Source of the DNA: Pseudogracilibacillus sp037072025
GTDB lineage: Bacteria; Bacillota; Bacilli; Bacillales; Amphibacillaceae
Direction of reading: 5' to 3'
Length of the DNA stretch: 64,000 nucleotides
Assembly (NCBI RefSeq): GCF_037072025.1
Contig: NZ_JAXHDD010000009.1
Location: 45,868 to 109,867, forward strand
Part shown: one piece after another, positions 9,187 through 17,183 of the stretch
Layout of the letters: every line of letters begins with the position of its first letter
Position numbering within the stretch: position 1 is the first letter of the stretch
The notes under the pieces: generated by a model
Database searches by the model: none
Told to the model about the DNA's origin: nothing
The model's input: only the letters and a program-made list of their open reading frames with translations
Translations under genes and position numbers: made by a program

Positions 9187-10038
9187 GTGGAGGTTAAAAA
9201 AATTGTTGTCATTGGTGCAGGTCAAATGGGTTCAGGGATTGCACAAGTATGTGCTCAATCAGGATATGACGTCTTATTACAGGATATTAATCAAGATGCC
9301 GTTGATCAAGGGATCAATTCCATTCATGCATTATTAACTAGAGCTGTAGAGAAAGGGCGAATAACAGACGTTGAAAAAGATGGTACATTAAGCCGTTTAA
9401 ACACTTCAACAGACTTAGGGGATGTACATGAGGCTGATTTAGTTATTGAAGCCGTAATTGAAAATCTTGATGTGAAAAAAGAATTGTTTCAACAATTAGA
9501 TAACATTGTTCCGGCGCATACGATATTAGCAACAAATACTTCATCTTTGCCTATTACAGAAATTGCTGCTGTCACAAATAGACCCGAAAAAGTTATCGGG
9601 ATGCATTTTATGAATCCTGTTCCGATAATGAAATTGGTTGAAATTATCCGAGCGCTTCAGACGGATGATGAAACGTATGAAAAGATCGAACATGTTACAA
9701 AAGAGTTGAATAAAACCTCTGTGACAGTGAATGATTTTCCGGGGTTTGTAGCAAATCGAATTTTAATGCCAATGATTAACGAGGCGATTTATACCGTTTA
9801 TGAAGGAATAGCTACCGTCGAAGATGTGGATACAGTAATGAAGTTAGGGATGAATCATCCGATGGGTCCTTTAACGCTTGCAGACTTTATCGGGCTTGAT
9901 ACTTGTTTGTATATTATGGAAGTGTTGTATGAAGGGTTTGGAGATAGTAAGTACAGACCTTGTCCGCTTTTACGTCAATATGTACAAGCAGGCTGGTACG
10001 GGAAAAAATCAGGTCGAGGCTTTTACACGTACGCTTAA
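9187..10038 (+). CDS. mmgB: 3-hydroxybutyryl-CoA dehydrogenase
   Basis: NAD(P)-dependent oxidation of 3-hydroxyacyl-CoA, acting between enoyl-CoA hydratase and the adjacent thiolase. The Rossmann motif GAGQMGSGIAQ is near the N-terminus. NTSSLPITEIA and GMHFMNPVPIMKLVEII mark the catalytic domain, and NHPMGPLTLADFIGLD the C-terminal domain. Length 283 residues is normal. The start is GTG preceded by AAGGGGG; the gap from the thiolase is 13 bp, so they are co-transcribed. The intergenic repeat element that follows separates it from the acyl-CoA dehydrogenases. Confidence 0.94.
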   Translation: MEVKKIVVIGAGQMGSGIAQVCAQSGYDVLLQDINQDAVDQGINSIHALLTRAVEKGRITDVEKDGTLSRLNTSTDLGDVHEADLVIEAVIENLDVKKELFQQLDNIVPAHTILATNTSSLPITEIAAVTNRPEKVIGMHFMNPVPIMKLVEIIRALQTDDETYEKIEHVTKELNKTSVTVNDFPGFVANRILMPMINEAIYTVYEGIATVEDVDTVMKLGMNHPMGPLTLADFIGLDTCLYIMEVLYEGFGDSKYRPCPLLRQYVQAGWYGKKSGRGFYTYA

Positions 10039-10053
10039 GGTTTTGTACAATAT

Positions 10054-10462
10054 CCATAAACTGTGACATAAAAGTCTACTTGTTATGTTATGTATCAACT
10101 CCATATCCAGTGGGGCAACTCATATATTGTGAAATGACTCGACATCTTTGAAATCGACTCGACATCTTGGAAAATGACTCGACATCTTTGAAATCGACTC
10201 GACATCTTTGAAATCGACTCGACATCTTGGAAAATGACTCGACATCTTTGAAATCGACTCGACGTCTTGGAAAATGACTCGACATCTTTGGAATCGACTC
10301 GACGTCTTGGAAAATGACTCGACATCTTTGGAATCGACTCGACATCTTTGGAATCGACTCGACATCTTGGAAAATGACTCGACATCTTGGAAATCGACTC
10401 GACGTCTTGGAGATCGAGTCATTCTTTCCTAGTGATAATTAAATCGTTATGTCGCAGTATCC
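10054..10462. mobile_element. MITE-like element with terminal inverted repeats enclosing a 20-bp array
   Basis: The left end CCATAAACTGTGACATAA (10054-10071) and the right end TTATGTCGCAGTATCC (10447-10462) are imperfect inverted repeats sharing ACTGYGACATAA. The 410 bp between them contain the tandem array at 10141-10420 and no credible gene. Open frames across it in all three minus frames arise only because the repeat lacks stops. The left flank reappears at 63924-64000. Short size, inverted ends and recurrence suggest a non-autonomous mobile element; this is inferred. Confidence 0.6.
10141..10420. repeat. 14 x 20-bp perfect-phase tandem repeat
   Basis: Fourteen contiguous 20-bp units occur with no insertions or deletions. 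There are two main variants: GACATCTTTGAAATCGACTC and GACATCTTGGAAAATGACTC. Single-base changes (GACGTC, GGAATC) appear mainly in the distal half. There are no spacers, so it is not a CRISPR. A 20-bp period is close to two helical turns, so every unit presents the same DNA face. Confidence 0.95.
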
Positions 10463-10543
10463 TTCAACTACGACAAAAAAGAAATTAAAATCTACGTAAA
10501 GAACGAATAGAATATAATCCATCTAGAAAGTGAGGATATGCTT

Positions 10544-11680
10544 ATGGATATCCATTTAACAGATGAACAAAAAATGATCCAGAATTTAGTACGAGAATTT
10601 GCAGAAAAAGAAATCAAGCCACAAATTGAGCAAATGGAAAAAGGTATTTTTCCATCTGAGATCATTAGAAAGATGGGCGAATTAGGGTTAATGGGTATTC
10701 CAATCCCCGAAAAATATGGGGGTAGCGGAATGGATTTCACATCGTATATTATAGCGATTCATGAGATTTCTAAAGTAAGTGCAACTATAGGTGTAGTCTT
10801 ATCGGTTCATACCTCGGTAGGTACAAATCCTATACTTTACTTTGGAAACGATGAACAGAAACAACGTTATTTACCTAAATTGGCATCAGGGCAATATTTG
10901 GGAGCATTTGCATTAACGGAACCGCAAGCAGGATCTGATGCAGCAAATATAAAACTACGGGCTAGAGAACAAGATGGCGACTATATACTTAATGGTTCAA
11001 AAATGTTCATAACAAACGGAAAAGAAGCAGATACGTTTATTACTTTTGCAAGAACTAGTGAAACAACTGGTTCAAAAGGGATTAGTGCATTTATTGTCGA
11101 GAAAACGAATCCCGGACTGCAAATCGGAAAAAGTGAAAAGAAAATGGGATTACATGGTTCCAGTACGGTTTCGTTAAATTTTGATCAATGTAAAGTAAGA
11201 AAAGACCAACTGCTTGGGAAAGAAGGAGAAGGCTATAAAATTGCGATGGCCAATTTAAATATAGGCAGAATAGGTATTGCAGCACAAGCTTTAGGAATTG
11301 CCGAAGGAGCTTTAGGACACGCTATTTTATATGCAAAAGATCGTGAACAGTTTGGAAAACCGATCTCACACAATCAAGGGATTGCTTTTAAATTAGCTGA
11401 TATGGCAACAGAAGTTGAAGCTGCAAAACTATTAGTGTATCAAGCCGCCTATTTGATCCAGCAAAATCGGCCTTGTGCAAAAGAAGTTTCCATGGCTAAA
11501 CTCTTTGCTGCCCAAACAGCAAGGAAGATTGCGATAGAGGCTGTACAGATTTTCGGAGGATATGGTTATACAGAAGATTATCCAGTAGAACGATATTTTA
11601 GGGATGCAAAGGTAACTGAAATTTACGAAGGAACGAATGAGATACAACGAATCGTAGTTACAAAAAATTTACTTAAATAA
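10544..11680 (+). CDS. acyl-CoA dehydrogenase (short-chain/butyryl type)
   Basis: FAD enzyme making the trans-2-enoyl-CoA bond; its electrons go to ETF and probably to FadF. Landmarks are FALTEPQAGSDAANI and MFITNGKEADTF of the flavin-binding middle domain, then AKDREQFGKPI, QIFGGYGYTEDYPVERYFRD and the catalytic-glutamate loop IYEGTNEIQR near the C-terminus. Length 378 residues is normal. The start was set at 10544: GTGAGG lies 8 nt upstream, whereas the in-frame ATG at 10538 is only 2 nt from it. A TATAAT box at 10513-10518 may give its own promoter after the repeat element. It is about 50% like the next gene and probably prefers a different chain length. Confidence 0.92.
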   Translation: MDIHLTDEQKMIQNLVREFAEKEIKPQIEQMEKGIFPSEIIRKMGELGLMGIPIPEKYGGSGMDFTSYIIAIHEISKVSATIGVVLSVHTSVGTNPILYFGNDEQKQRYLPKLASGQYLGAFALTEPQAGSDAANIKLRAREQDGDYILNGSKMFITNGKEADTFITFARTSETTGSKGISAFIVEKTNPGLQIGKSEKKMGLHGSSTVSLNFDQCKVRKDQLLGKEGEGYKIAMANLNIGRIGIAAQALGIAEGALGHAILYAKDREQFGKPISHNQGIAFKLADMATEVEAAKLLVYQAAYLIQQNRPCAKEVSMAKLFAAQTARKIAIEAVQIFGGYGYTEDYPVERYFRDAKVTEIYEGTNEIQRIVVTKNLLK

Positions 11681-11696
11681 CAGGGGGATTTTAAAA

Positions 11697-12836
11697 ATGT
11701 TTTTTCAATTAACGGATGAACAAAAAATGTTGCAAAAGATGGTGCGAGACTTTTCCTTAAATGAGGTAGAGCCAACTGCTGCAGAAAGAGACGAGGAAGA
11801 ACGTTTTGATCGAGAAATATTCGATAAGATGGCAGAGCTTGGTTTAACAGGAATTCCATGGCCGGAGGAATATGGTGGAATTGGATCTGATTTTGTAAGT
11901 TATTGTATAGCCGTTGAGGAATTGTCACGTGTATGTGCTTCTACCGGAGTGACATTATCTGCCCACGTATCGCTTGCGAGTTGGCCTATATATAAATATG
12001 GTAACGAAGAACAAAAGTTAACATACTTAAAAAGATTAGCGGAAGGTTCTGCACTTGGAGCATATGCTTTGTCTGAACCAGGAGCTGGAAGTGATGTAGC
12101 GTCAATGAAAATGACAGCAGTTAAAGAAGGCGACGATTATATTTTAAATGGAAGTAAAGTGTGGATTACCAATGGCGGTGTCGCTGATATTTATGTCGTT
12201 TTTGCAAAAACAAATCATGATGCAGGTCACCGTGGAATTAGTGCCTTTATCGTAGAAAAGGGAACAGAAGGTTTTACATTTGGGAAAAAAGAAAAAAAAC
12301 TTGGAATCCGTTCTTCTCCAACGACAGAATTAATTTTTGAAAATTGTCGTATTCCTAAAGCTAATCTTTTAGGAGATGAAGGGGAAGGATTTAAAATAGC
12401 GATGACGACGCTTGACGGGGGAAGAAGTGGGATTGCTGCTCAGGCAGTTGGTATTTCGCAAGGTGCTTTAGACGCTGCTATTGAATACGCTAAAGAACGT
12501 GAACAATTTGGAAAACCAATTGCCCATAATCAAGGAATTTCTTTTAAGTTGGCCGATATGGCTACAGAAACAGAAGCTGCCAGACTATTAACATATAAAG
12601 CTGCTTGGTTAGAAAGTGAAGGATTGGATTACGGAAATATCTCGGCGATGGCTAAGTTATTTGCTGGTGATGCTGCAATGCGCCATACAGTGGAAGCGGT
12701 TCAAATTTTCGGTGGGTACGGATACACGAAAGATTATCCGGTAGAACGATATATGCGTGATGCTAAAATTACACAAATTTATGAAGGAACAAATGAAATT
12801 CAAAGACTTGTTATTGGGCGATCTGTTACGAAATAA
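11697..12836 (+). CDS. acdA: acyl-CoA dehydrogenase AcdA
   Basis: A second acyl-CoA dehydrogenase, 379 residues, the length of B. subtilis AcdA, which also neighbours fadF and rpoE. It shows YALSEPGAGSDVASM, WITNGGVADIY, AKEREQFGKPIAHNQGISFKLAD and the IYEGTNEIQR active-site loop. A GGGGG ribosome binding site sits 16 bp after the previous stop, so the two dehydrogenases are one unit. The two copies probably divide straight- or branched-chain and chain-length ranges; the specificity is not readable from sequence. Confidence 0.93.
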   Translation: MFFQLTDEQKMLQKMVRDFSLNEVEPTAAERDEEERFDREIFDKMAELGLTGIPWPEEYGGIGSDFVSYCIAVEELSRVCASTGVTLSAHVSLASWPIYKYGNEEQKLTYLKRLAEGSALGAYALSEPGAGSDVASMKMTAVKEGDDYILNGSKVWITNGGVADIYVVFAKTNHDAGHRGISAFIVEKGTEGFTFGKKEKKLGIRSSPTTELIFENCRIPKANLLGDEGEGFKIAMTTLDGGRSGIAAQAVGISQGALDAAIEYAKEREQFGKPIAHNQGISFKLADMATETEAARLLTYKAAWLESEGLDYGNISAMAKLFAGDAAMRHTVEAVQIFGGYGYTKDYPVERYMRDAKITQIYEGTNEIQRLVIGRSVTK

Positions 12837-12871
12837 ATGAACAAAAGACAATGGGGAGGAGGGAAACAATT

Positions 12872-13492
12872 ATGTGTTCAGATACCATTTTATCTTCAAT
12901 AAAAGATTCAACACTAGTAGAAAAACGCAGAAGCCAGATTATTGCTGGAGCCTTAACTTTATTTAAAGATAAAGGTTTCCATCGAACAACGACTAGAGAA
13001 ATAGCGAAAGAATCTGGCTTTAGTATCGGAACTTTATATGAATATATTAGAACAAAAGAGGACGTATTATTTTTAGTTTATGAAGCGATTAATGACCATG
13101 TATATAAACATCTTGAGAAAGTAATTGGTTCTAAGGAACCGTCGATACAAAATTTAATTTATATTATTGATTCGTATTATCGTCTAATGGATGAAATGCA
13201 GGATGAAGTTATTATTCTATATCAAGAAGTAAAGTCACTACAGACGAATGTAAAAGGTATTGTGTTAAAGAAAGAGCGAGAAATGGTCATTATGCTTAAA
13301 GAAGCAATTATGACTTGTGTATCTGGCACATTGGTAGAAGAAGAAATAGAACTTATTGCAAATAATATTTTTGTTCAAGGACATATGTGGGGATTTAGAC
13401 GCTGGATGTTGCACCGGAAATTTACAATCGATATGTATATTGAGATGCAGACTAATTTTGTATTACAGTCTTTAGGAATAAAAGATTATTAG
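12872..13492 (+). CDS. TetR-family repressor of the acyl-CoA operon
   Basis: A 206-residue TetR regulator. The helix-turn-helix is TTREIAKESGFSIGTLYEYIRTKEDVL, about residues 40-66, typical of the family; the C-terminal ligand domain is alpha-helical. The start is the ATG at 12872, 9 nt after GGGAGGAGGG; the frame can be extended to 12851 but without a ribosome binding site. It closes the beta-oxidation operon, so the likely ligand is an acyl-CoA. Candidate operators are the inverted repeats at 7898 and possibly 5434. Confidence 0.88.
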   Translation: MCSDTILSSIKDSTLVEKRRSQIIAGALTLFKDKGFHRTTTREIAKESGFSIGTLYEYIRTKEDVLFLVYEAINDHVYKHLEKVIGSKEPSIQNLIYIIDSYYRLMDEMQDEVIILYQEVKSLQTNVKGIVLKKEREMVIMLKEAIMTCVSGTLVEEEIELIANNIFVQGHMWGFRRWMLHRKFTIDMYIEMQTNFVLQSLGIKDY

Positions 13493-13547
13493 TTTCTAGG
13501 ATTGGCTTTGTGAGTCAAGATAAAGAGGGGGTATAATTCAACAATAA

Positions 13548-13603
13548 GTGAAGGTGCAGTCCCCTTCAAATTGCAACTGCAATTAGTGGGGGTTAACCTT
13601 CAC
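13548..13603. repeat. 56-bp imperfect palindrome
   Basis: Nested pairings are GTGAAGGT/ACCTTCAC (13548-13555, 13596-13603), TCCCC/GGGG and ATTGCA/TGCAAT (13570-13575, 13578-13583). An outer TCAAGA/TCTTGA pair flanks them. No T-run follows, so it is not a classic terminator. It lies between the tetR gene and the icmF remnant. Confidence 0.6.
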
Positions 13604-13670
13604 GGTCTTGATTTTGATGTATTCTTTAATTACGGATATAGGTGCTCCCCGGAAGTTAAAATTAAATAAC

Positions 13671-14635
13671 TCCTACTCCAATTTTTGATGACAAGTTGAT
13701 TAAACAAACAGTTGATCAAAACGTTTAATCAATACTTAACGAAGCTAAACAAAGAAGAGCAGAAGCTGCTTGATTCATGAGATAATATGAAGCAAAAGTA
13801 TAATGGAGATATATTTATATTTTTGGTAAGAATAAAGAATTAACTATCGATATTACAACCACTTCTTTGTCCGGTCTAAAAATACCTAAAGTTGTTTTCC
13901 CCCCACTACTCCGATTGGGGAGATTGCTTAACATGGCTAATGAAAGAGAATGTACCCGGTGAATTCCCATATACGGATGGTGTATTTCCTTTTAAACGAG
14001 AAGGTGAAGATCCTACGAGATAATTTGCGGGTGAAGGTACTCCAGAACGAACAAATCGAAGGTTTCATTATTTATCTAGAAGAAAAGGCTATCTACAGTT
14101 TTTGACTCCGTAACTTTATATGGAGAAGCCCCTTCCTATGAGCCGGATGTTTATGGAAAAGTTGGGGAAAGTGGAGTAAATGTATGTACATTGGATGTTA
14201 TGAAAAAATTGTACGATGGATTTGATTTAACGGATCCACAGACTTCTGTTTCGCAGATATTTTAAAAGAAGATCAAGAGCAAAACACTGTATAATCTCAA
14301 CAGAATTTACACTAAGAATGATGGGCGATATTCAACAGTATTTATTGATTATCAAGTGCGAAATAATTATTCAATTTCTATTTCGGGCTACCATATTGCG
14401 GATGCTGGCGCAAATCCAATTACAAATACAGAATCTTAAAAATTTTCACGTAGATAATAAAGGAGTGAAAAATTAAGCAATCGAAAAGCTAAAAAAAGTT
14501 ACTAATTAAAATGGAAATATATTTGCTGAATTAATGGATACCGTAAAAGTTGTAAGCCTTGGTCAAATTAGTGAGGTTTTATATGAAGTGGGCAGACAAT
14601 ATAGAAGGAATATGTATTGTCAAATGTTAAATTAA
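13671..14635 (+). pseudogene. icmF: decayed fused isobutyryl-CoA mutase (IcmF)
   Basis: The three frames carry, in order, pieces of the mutase half of IcmF: LSGLKIPKVVFP (near 13870), WLMKENVPGEFPYTDG, VFPFKREGEDPTR-stop-FAGEGTPERTNRRFHYLSR (13940-14080), DSVTLYGE...SGVNVCTLD..MKKLYDGFDLTDP (14104-14235), then ILKEDQEQNTV, STEFTLRMMGDIQQY, SISISGYHIADAGANP (to 14420) and finally NIFAELMDTVKVVSLGQISEVLYEVG. There are several stops and frameshifts, and hundreds of residues are missing between blocks. Intact IcmF is about 1,080 aa with a B12 domain and a GTPase domain at the N-terminus; these are gone. In related Bacillaceae icmF follows this acyl-CoA/TetR operon, which fits the position. Confidence 0.9.
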
Positions 14636-14672
14636 ATATCGGCGTATTCGTAGCCGATATTTATTTTTTTAT
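14634..14672 (+). terminator. terminator at the end of the acyl-CoA/icmF operon
   Basis: AAATATCGGC (14634-14643) pairs with GCCGATATTT (14653-14662) and is followed by ATTTTTTT. It is intact although the gene before it is dead. Confidence 0.88.
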
Positions 14673-14733
14673 AGAAAAATACAACTAATTTCTTGACTAA
14701 ATTTCTGAAATAGCTATCATATTTTCATGACAC

Positions 14734-14763
14734 TTGATTATAATCTAAAGAATAGTTTATACT
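14734..14763 (+). promoter_or_regulatory. rpoE promoter
   Basis: TTGATT (14734-14739) and TATACT (14758-14763) have an 18-nt spacer. The leader that follows contains a perfect 10-bp stem, ACAGTAAGAA (14793-14802) with TTCTTACTGT (14814-14823), about 30 nt before the ribosome binding site. Confidence 0.55.
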
Positions 14764-14868
14764 ACAAAATTATTAGTGTTAATAACTATTTAACAGTAAG
14801 AATATTGATAACTTTCTTACTGTATAGGTGCAACTTATTTTTATTATTATTAAAGGATGTGCATAGAA

Positions 14869-15288
14869 GTGGGCTTAGAAAAGTATAGTGATGATAAAAT
14901 TCAAAAAATGTCTATGATTGAACTTGCAAATATTATTTTAGCGGATGAGAAAAAAGAGTTGAATTTTCTAGATCTCTTTGCAAAAGTTGCCGAATATAAA
15001 AGTTTTACCCAAGAACAGCAAGATGATTTGCTGGCTCGCTTTTATACAGATCTGAATGTTGATGGTCGTTTTACTACATTAGGATCAAATATATGGGGCT
15101 TAAAAAGATGGTACCCGGTTGATCAAACAAGTGAAAAATCGTTAGCGGAATCAAGGAAGAGAGATCTGGAAGAAGAAGAGTTAGAAATTGAACTGCTCGA
15201 TGAAGAACTAGTGGATGAAGAAGTTGATGAAGAGGAACAACTATATGAAGAATATGATGATTTAGAATATGAAAATTATGATGAATAA
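14869..15288 (+). CDS. rpoE: RNA polymerase delta subunit
   Basis: Firmicutes-specific RNA polymerase subunit that aids recycling and selectivity. The N-terminal folded domain, from EKYSDDKIQKMSMIELA through FYTDLNVDGRFTTLGSNIWGLKRWYP, is followed by a strongly acidic tail rich in Glu/Asp (from about residue 95), the delta hallmark. At 139 residues it is shorter than B. subtilis delta (173) because the acidic tail is short. The start was set at the GTG (MGLEKYS), which matches the family N-terminus; the in-frame ATG at 14857 directly abuts AAAGG. It sits between the acyl-CoA operon and pyrG as in B. subtilis. Confidence 0.93.
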   Translation: MGLEKYSDDKIQKMSMIELANIILADEKKELNFLDLFAKVAEYKSFTQEQQDDLLARFYTDLNVDGRFTTLGSNIWGLKRWYPVDQTSEKSLAESRKRDLEEEELEIELLDEELVDEEVDEEEQLYEEYDDLEYENYDE

Positions 15289-15354
15289 TTTATTCCCTAA
15301 GCTGGTAAACTGAATTTTAGTGAACATTAAATAATATATTACATTGAGTATATC

Positions 15355-15394
15355 TTGACATTTACCAGTATAATGAGTAAAATTTTTATTGGGC
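15355..15394 (+). promoter_or_regulatory. pyrG promoter with GGGC start site
   Basis: TTGACA (15355-15360), a 17-nt spacer and TAAAAT (15378-15383) place the transcription start 8 nt on, at the first G of GGGC (15391-15394). In B. subtilis pyrG, low CTP causes repeated G addition at this GGGC start, and the added G run disrupts the leader terminator. The same start sequence here argues for the same mechanism. Confidence 0.75.
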
Positions 15395-15417
15395 TATACA
15401 AGAAAAAAGAACTCGTC

Positions 15418-15456
15418 AAATGCGTTTCCCCTGATTGGGAAACGCATTTATTATTT
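15418..15456 (+). terminator. pyrG leader attenuator hairpin
   Basis: A perfect 13-bp stem (15418-15430 with 15437-15449) with a 6-nt loop and an AT-rich tail lies about 27 nt after the predicted start and before the coding region. Its 5' strand contains TTTCCC, the C/U-rich target expected to pair with the extra G residues added when CTP is scarce. It may also end rpoE transcripts. Confidence 0.8.
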
Positions 15457-15489
15457 TACACATGAATGAAAGGGAAAGAGGGTACAAAA

Positions 15490-17100
15490 TTGACAAAGTA
15501 TATTTTTGTAACTGGTGGGGTTGTTTCATCTTTAGGAAAAGGGATTACTTCAGCATCATTAGGTAGATTGCTGAAAAACCGTGGACTAAAAGTAACACTG
15601 CAAAAATTTGACCCATATTTGAACGTCGATCCAGGAACAATGAGTCCCTACCAGCATGGGGAAGTATTCGTAACGGAAGATGGAGCGGAAACAGATTTAG
15701 ACCTAGGTCACTATGAGCGATTTATTGATATTAATTTAAATAAATTTAGTAATATTACGACAGGAAAAGTATATTCAAGTGTTATCCGTAAAGAACGTGA
15801 TGGGGAATATAAAGGAGCTACCGTTCAAGTTATTCCTCATATTACGAATGAAATAAAAGATCAAGTATATAAAGCAGGTAAAGCAACAGAAGCCGATGTT
15901 GTAATTACCGAAATTGGTGGGACTGTAGGGGATATTGAATCCTTACCATATTTAGAAGCCATCAGACAGATTAAGAGCGATATTGGCCGTGATCAGGTCA
16001 TGTATATTCATTGTACACTCGTACCTTATATTAAAGCAGCTGGTGAGATTAAGACGAAACCAACACAGCATAGTGTAAAAGAGTTACGTTCTCTTGGAAT
16101 ACAACCAGATGCTATTGTACTACGTTCCGAATTTGCAATAAGTGAAGAAACAAAAGAAAAAATCGCCTTATTTTGTGATACGAGAAAAGAAGCTGTAGTT
16201 GAGATGGTGGATACGGATATACTTTATCAAGTACCAATTGCTCTACAAGAACAGAATTTAGATGATTTAGTATGCAGTCATTTAGGATTAGTTCCAAAAG
16301 AAGCAGATATGACAGAGTGGAAAGAACTTATTCGCAAAGTTAGAAATTTATCACGAACGGTTGAAATTGGTCTAGTCGGGAAATATGTAGAATTACCGGA
16401 CGCTTATTTATCGCTAATAGAGTCACTAAAACATGCCGGATATATATATGATACCGATATTTGTGTACATTGGATTAATTCTGAAACATTAGATAAGGAA
16501 ACGATACATGAAGAACTATCAAATGTAGATGGCATTGTTGTACCTGGTGGCTTTGGTACAAGAGGAATTGATGGTAAGATAGAAGCGATACAATATGCGC
16601 GTGAAAATAATGTTCCTTTTTTAGGGGTCTGTTTAGGAATGCAGCTAGCCGCTGTTGAATTTGCTCGCAATGTAATTGGATTAGAGGAAGCTCATTCTGT
16701 AGAGATTAACCCAAACACACCGTATCCTATTGTAAAGCTAATTGAAAAACAAAAAAATAATAACGAAATGAGTAATGGATTAAGATTAGGTTCTAAACAA
16801 GTTATACTTTTAGATAATACAAAAATAAAAGAAGCATATAATGGAGCAGATAGTGTTGGTGAAAGACATCGCCATCGTTATGAGATTAATGCTGAATACC
16901 GTGAACAGTTTGAATCTAACGGTCTCATCATTTCCGCTGTTGGTGAAAAAGCAGAATTCATTAAAGCAATTGAACTAAAAGATCATCCATGGTTTGTTGC
17001 ATGTCAATACCATCCGGAATTTAAATCAAGACCGACTAAAGCACATCCATTATTGGAAGGATTTATTGATGCAGTGGTTGAAGGGAAATATAATAAATAA
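15490..17100 (+). CDS. pyrG: CTP synthase
   Basis: Makes CTP from UTP, ATP and glutamine. The synthetase domain starts at KYIFVTGGVVSSLGKGI. The class I glutamine amidotransferase domain contains GGFGTRG, the nucleophile elbow FLGVCLGMQ and the HPEF histidine motif. Length 536 residues is normal. The start is TTG at 15490, 7 nt after AGAGGG, giving the family N-terminus MTKYIFVTGG; the ATG at 15466 gives an atypical extension. Expression is probably controlled by the CTP-sensing leader. Downstream, where B. subtilis has ywjG and spo0F, there is only a repeat element. Confidence 0.97.
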   Translation: MTKYIFVTGGVVSSLGKGITSASLGRLLKNRGLKVTLQKFDPYLNVDPGTMSPYQHGEVFVTEDGAETDLDLGHYERFIDINLNKFSNITTGKVYSSVIRKERDGEYKGATVQVIPHITNEIKDQVYKAGKATEADVVITEIGGTVGDIESLPYLEAIRQIKSDIGRDQVMYIHCTLVPYIKAAGEIKTKPTQHSVKELRSLGIQPDAIVLRSEFAISEETKEKIALFCDTRKEAVVEMVDTDILYQVPIALQEQNLDDLVCSHLGLVPKEADMTEWKELIRKVRNLSRTVEIGLVGKYVELPDAYLSLIESLKHAGYIYDTDICVHWINSETLDKETIHEELSNVDGIVVPGGFGTRGIDGKIEAIQYARENNVPFLGVCLGMQLAAVEFARNVIGLEEAHSVEINPNTPYPIVKLIEKQKNNNEMSNGLRLGSKQVILLDNTKIKEAYNGADSVGERHRHRYEINAEYREQFESNGLIISAVGEKAEFIKAIELKDHPWFVACQYHPEFKSRPTKAHPLLEGFIDAVVEGKYNK

Positions 17101-17183
17101 CATTTGTTTTATTTATTTAAATTGATCATAAACAAGTGAATGGATAGTTGATAAAATTATTTGTTGTTTTGACACAAGATCCA

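Noticed and set aside
10141..10420. CRISPR array
   Set aside because: Units are directly abutting with no unique spacers, and there are no cas genes.
10088..10422. Three overlapping minus-strand ORFs with repeated MSSRFQRCRVDFKDVES peptides
   Set aside because: They come from a stop-free 20-bp tandem repeat that reads through in all three frames; no ribosome binding site and no codon bias.
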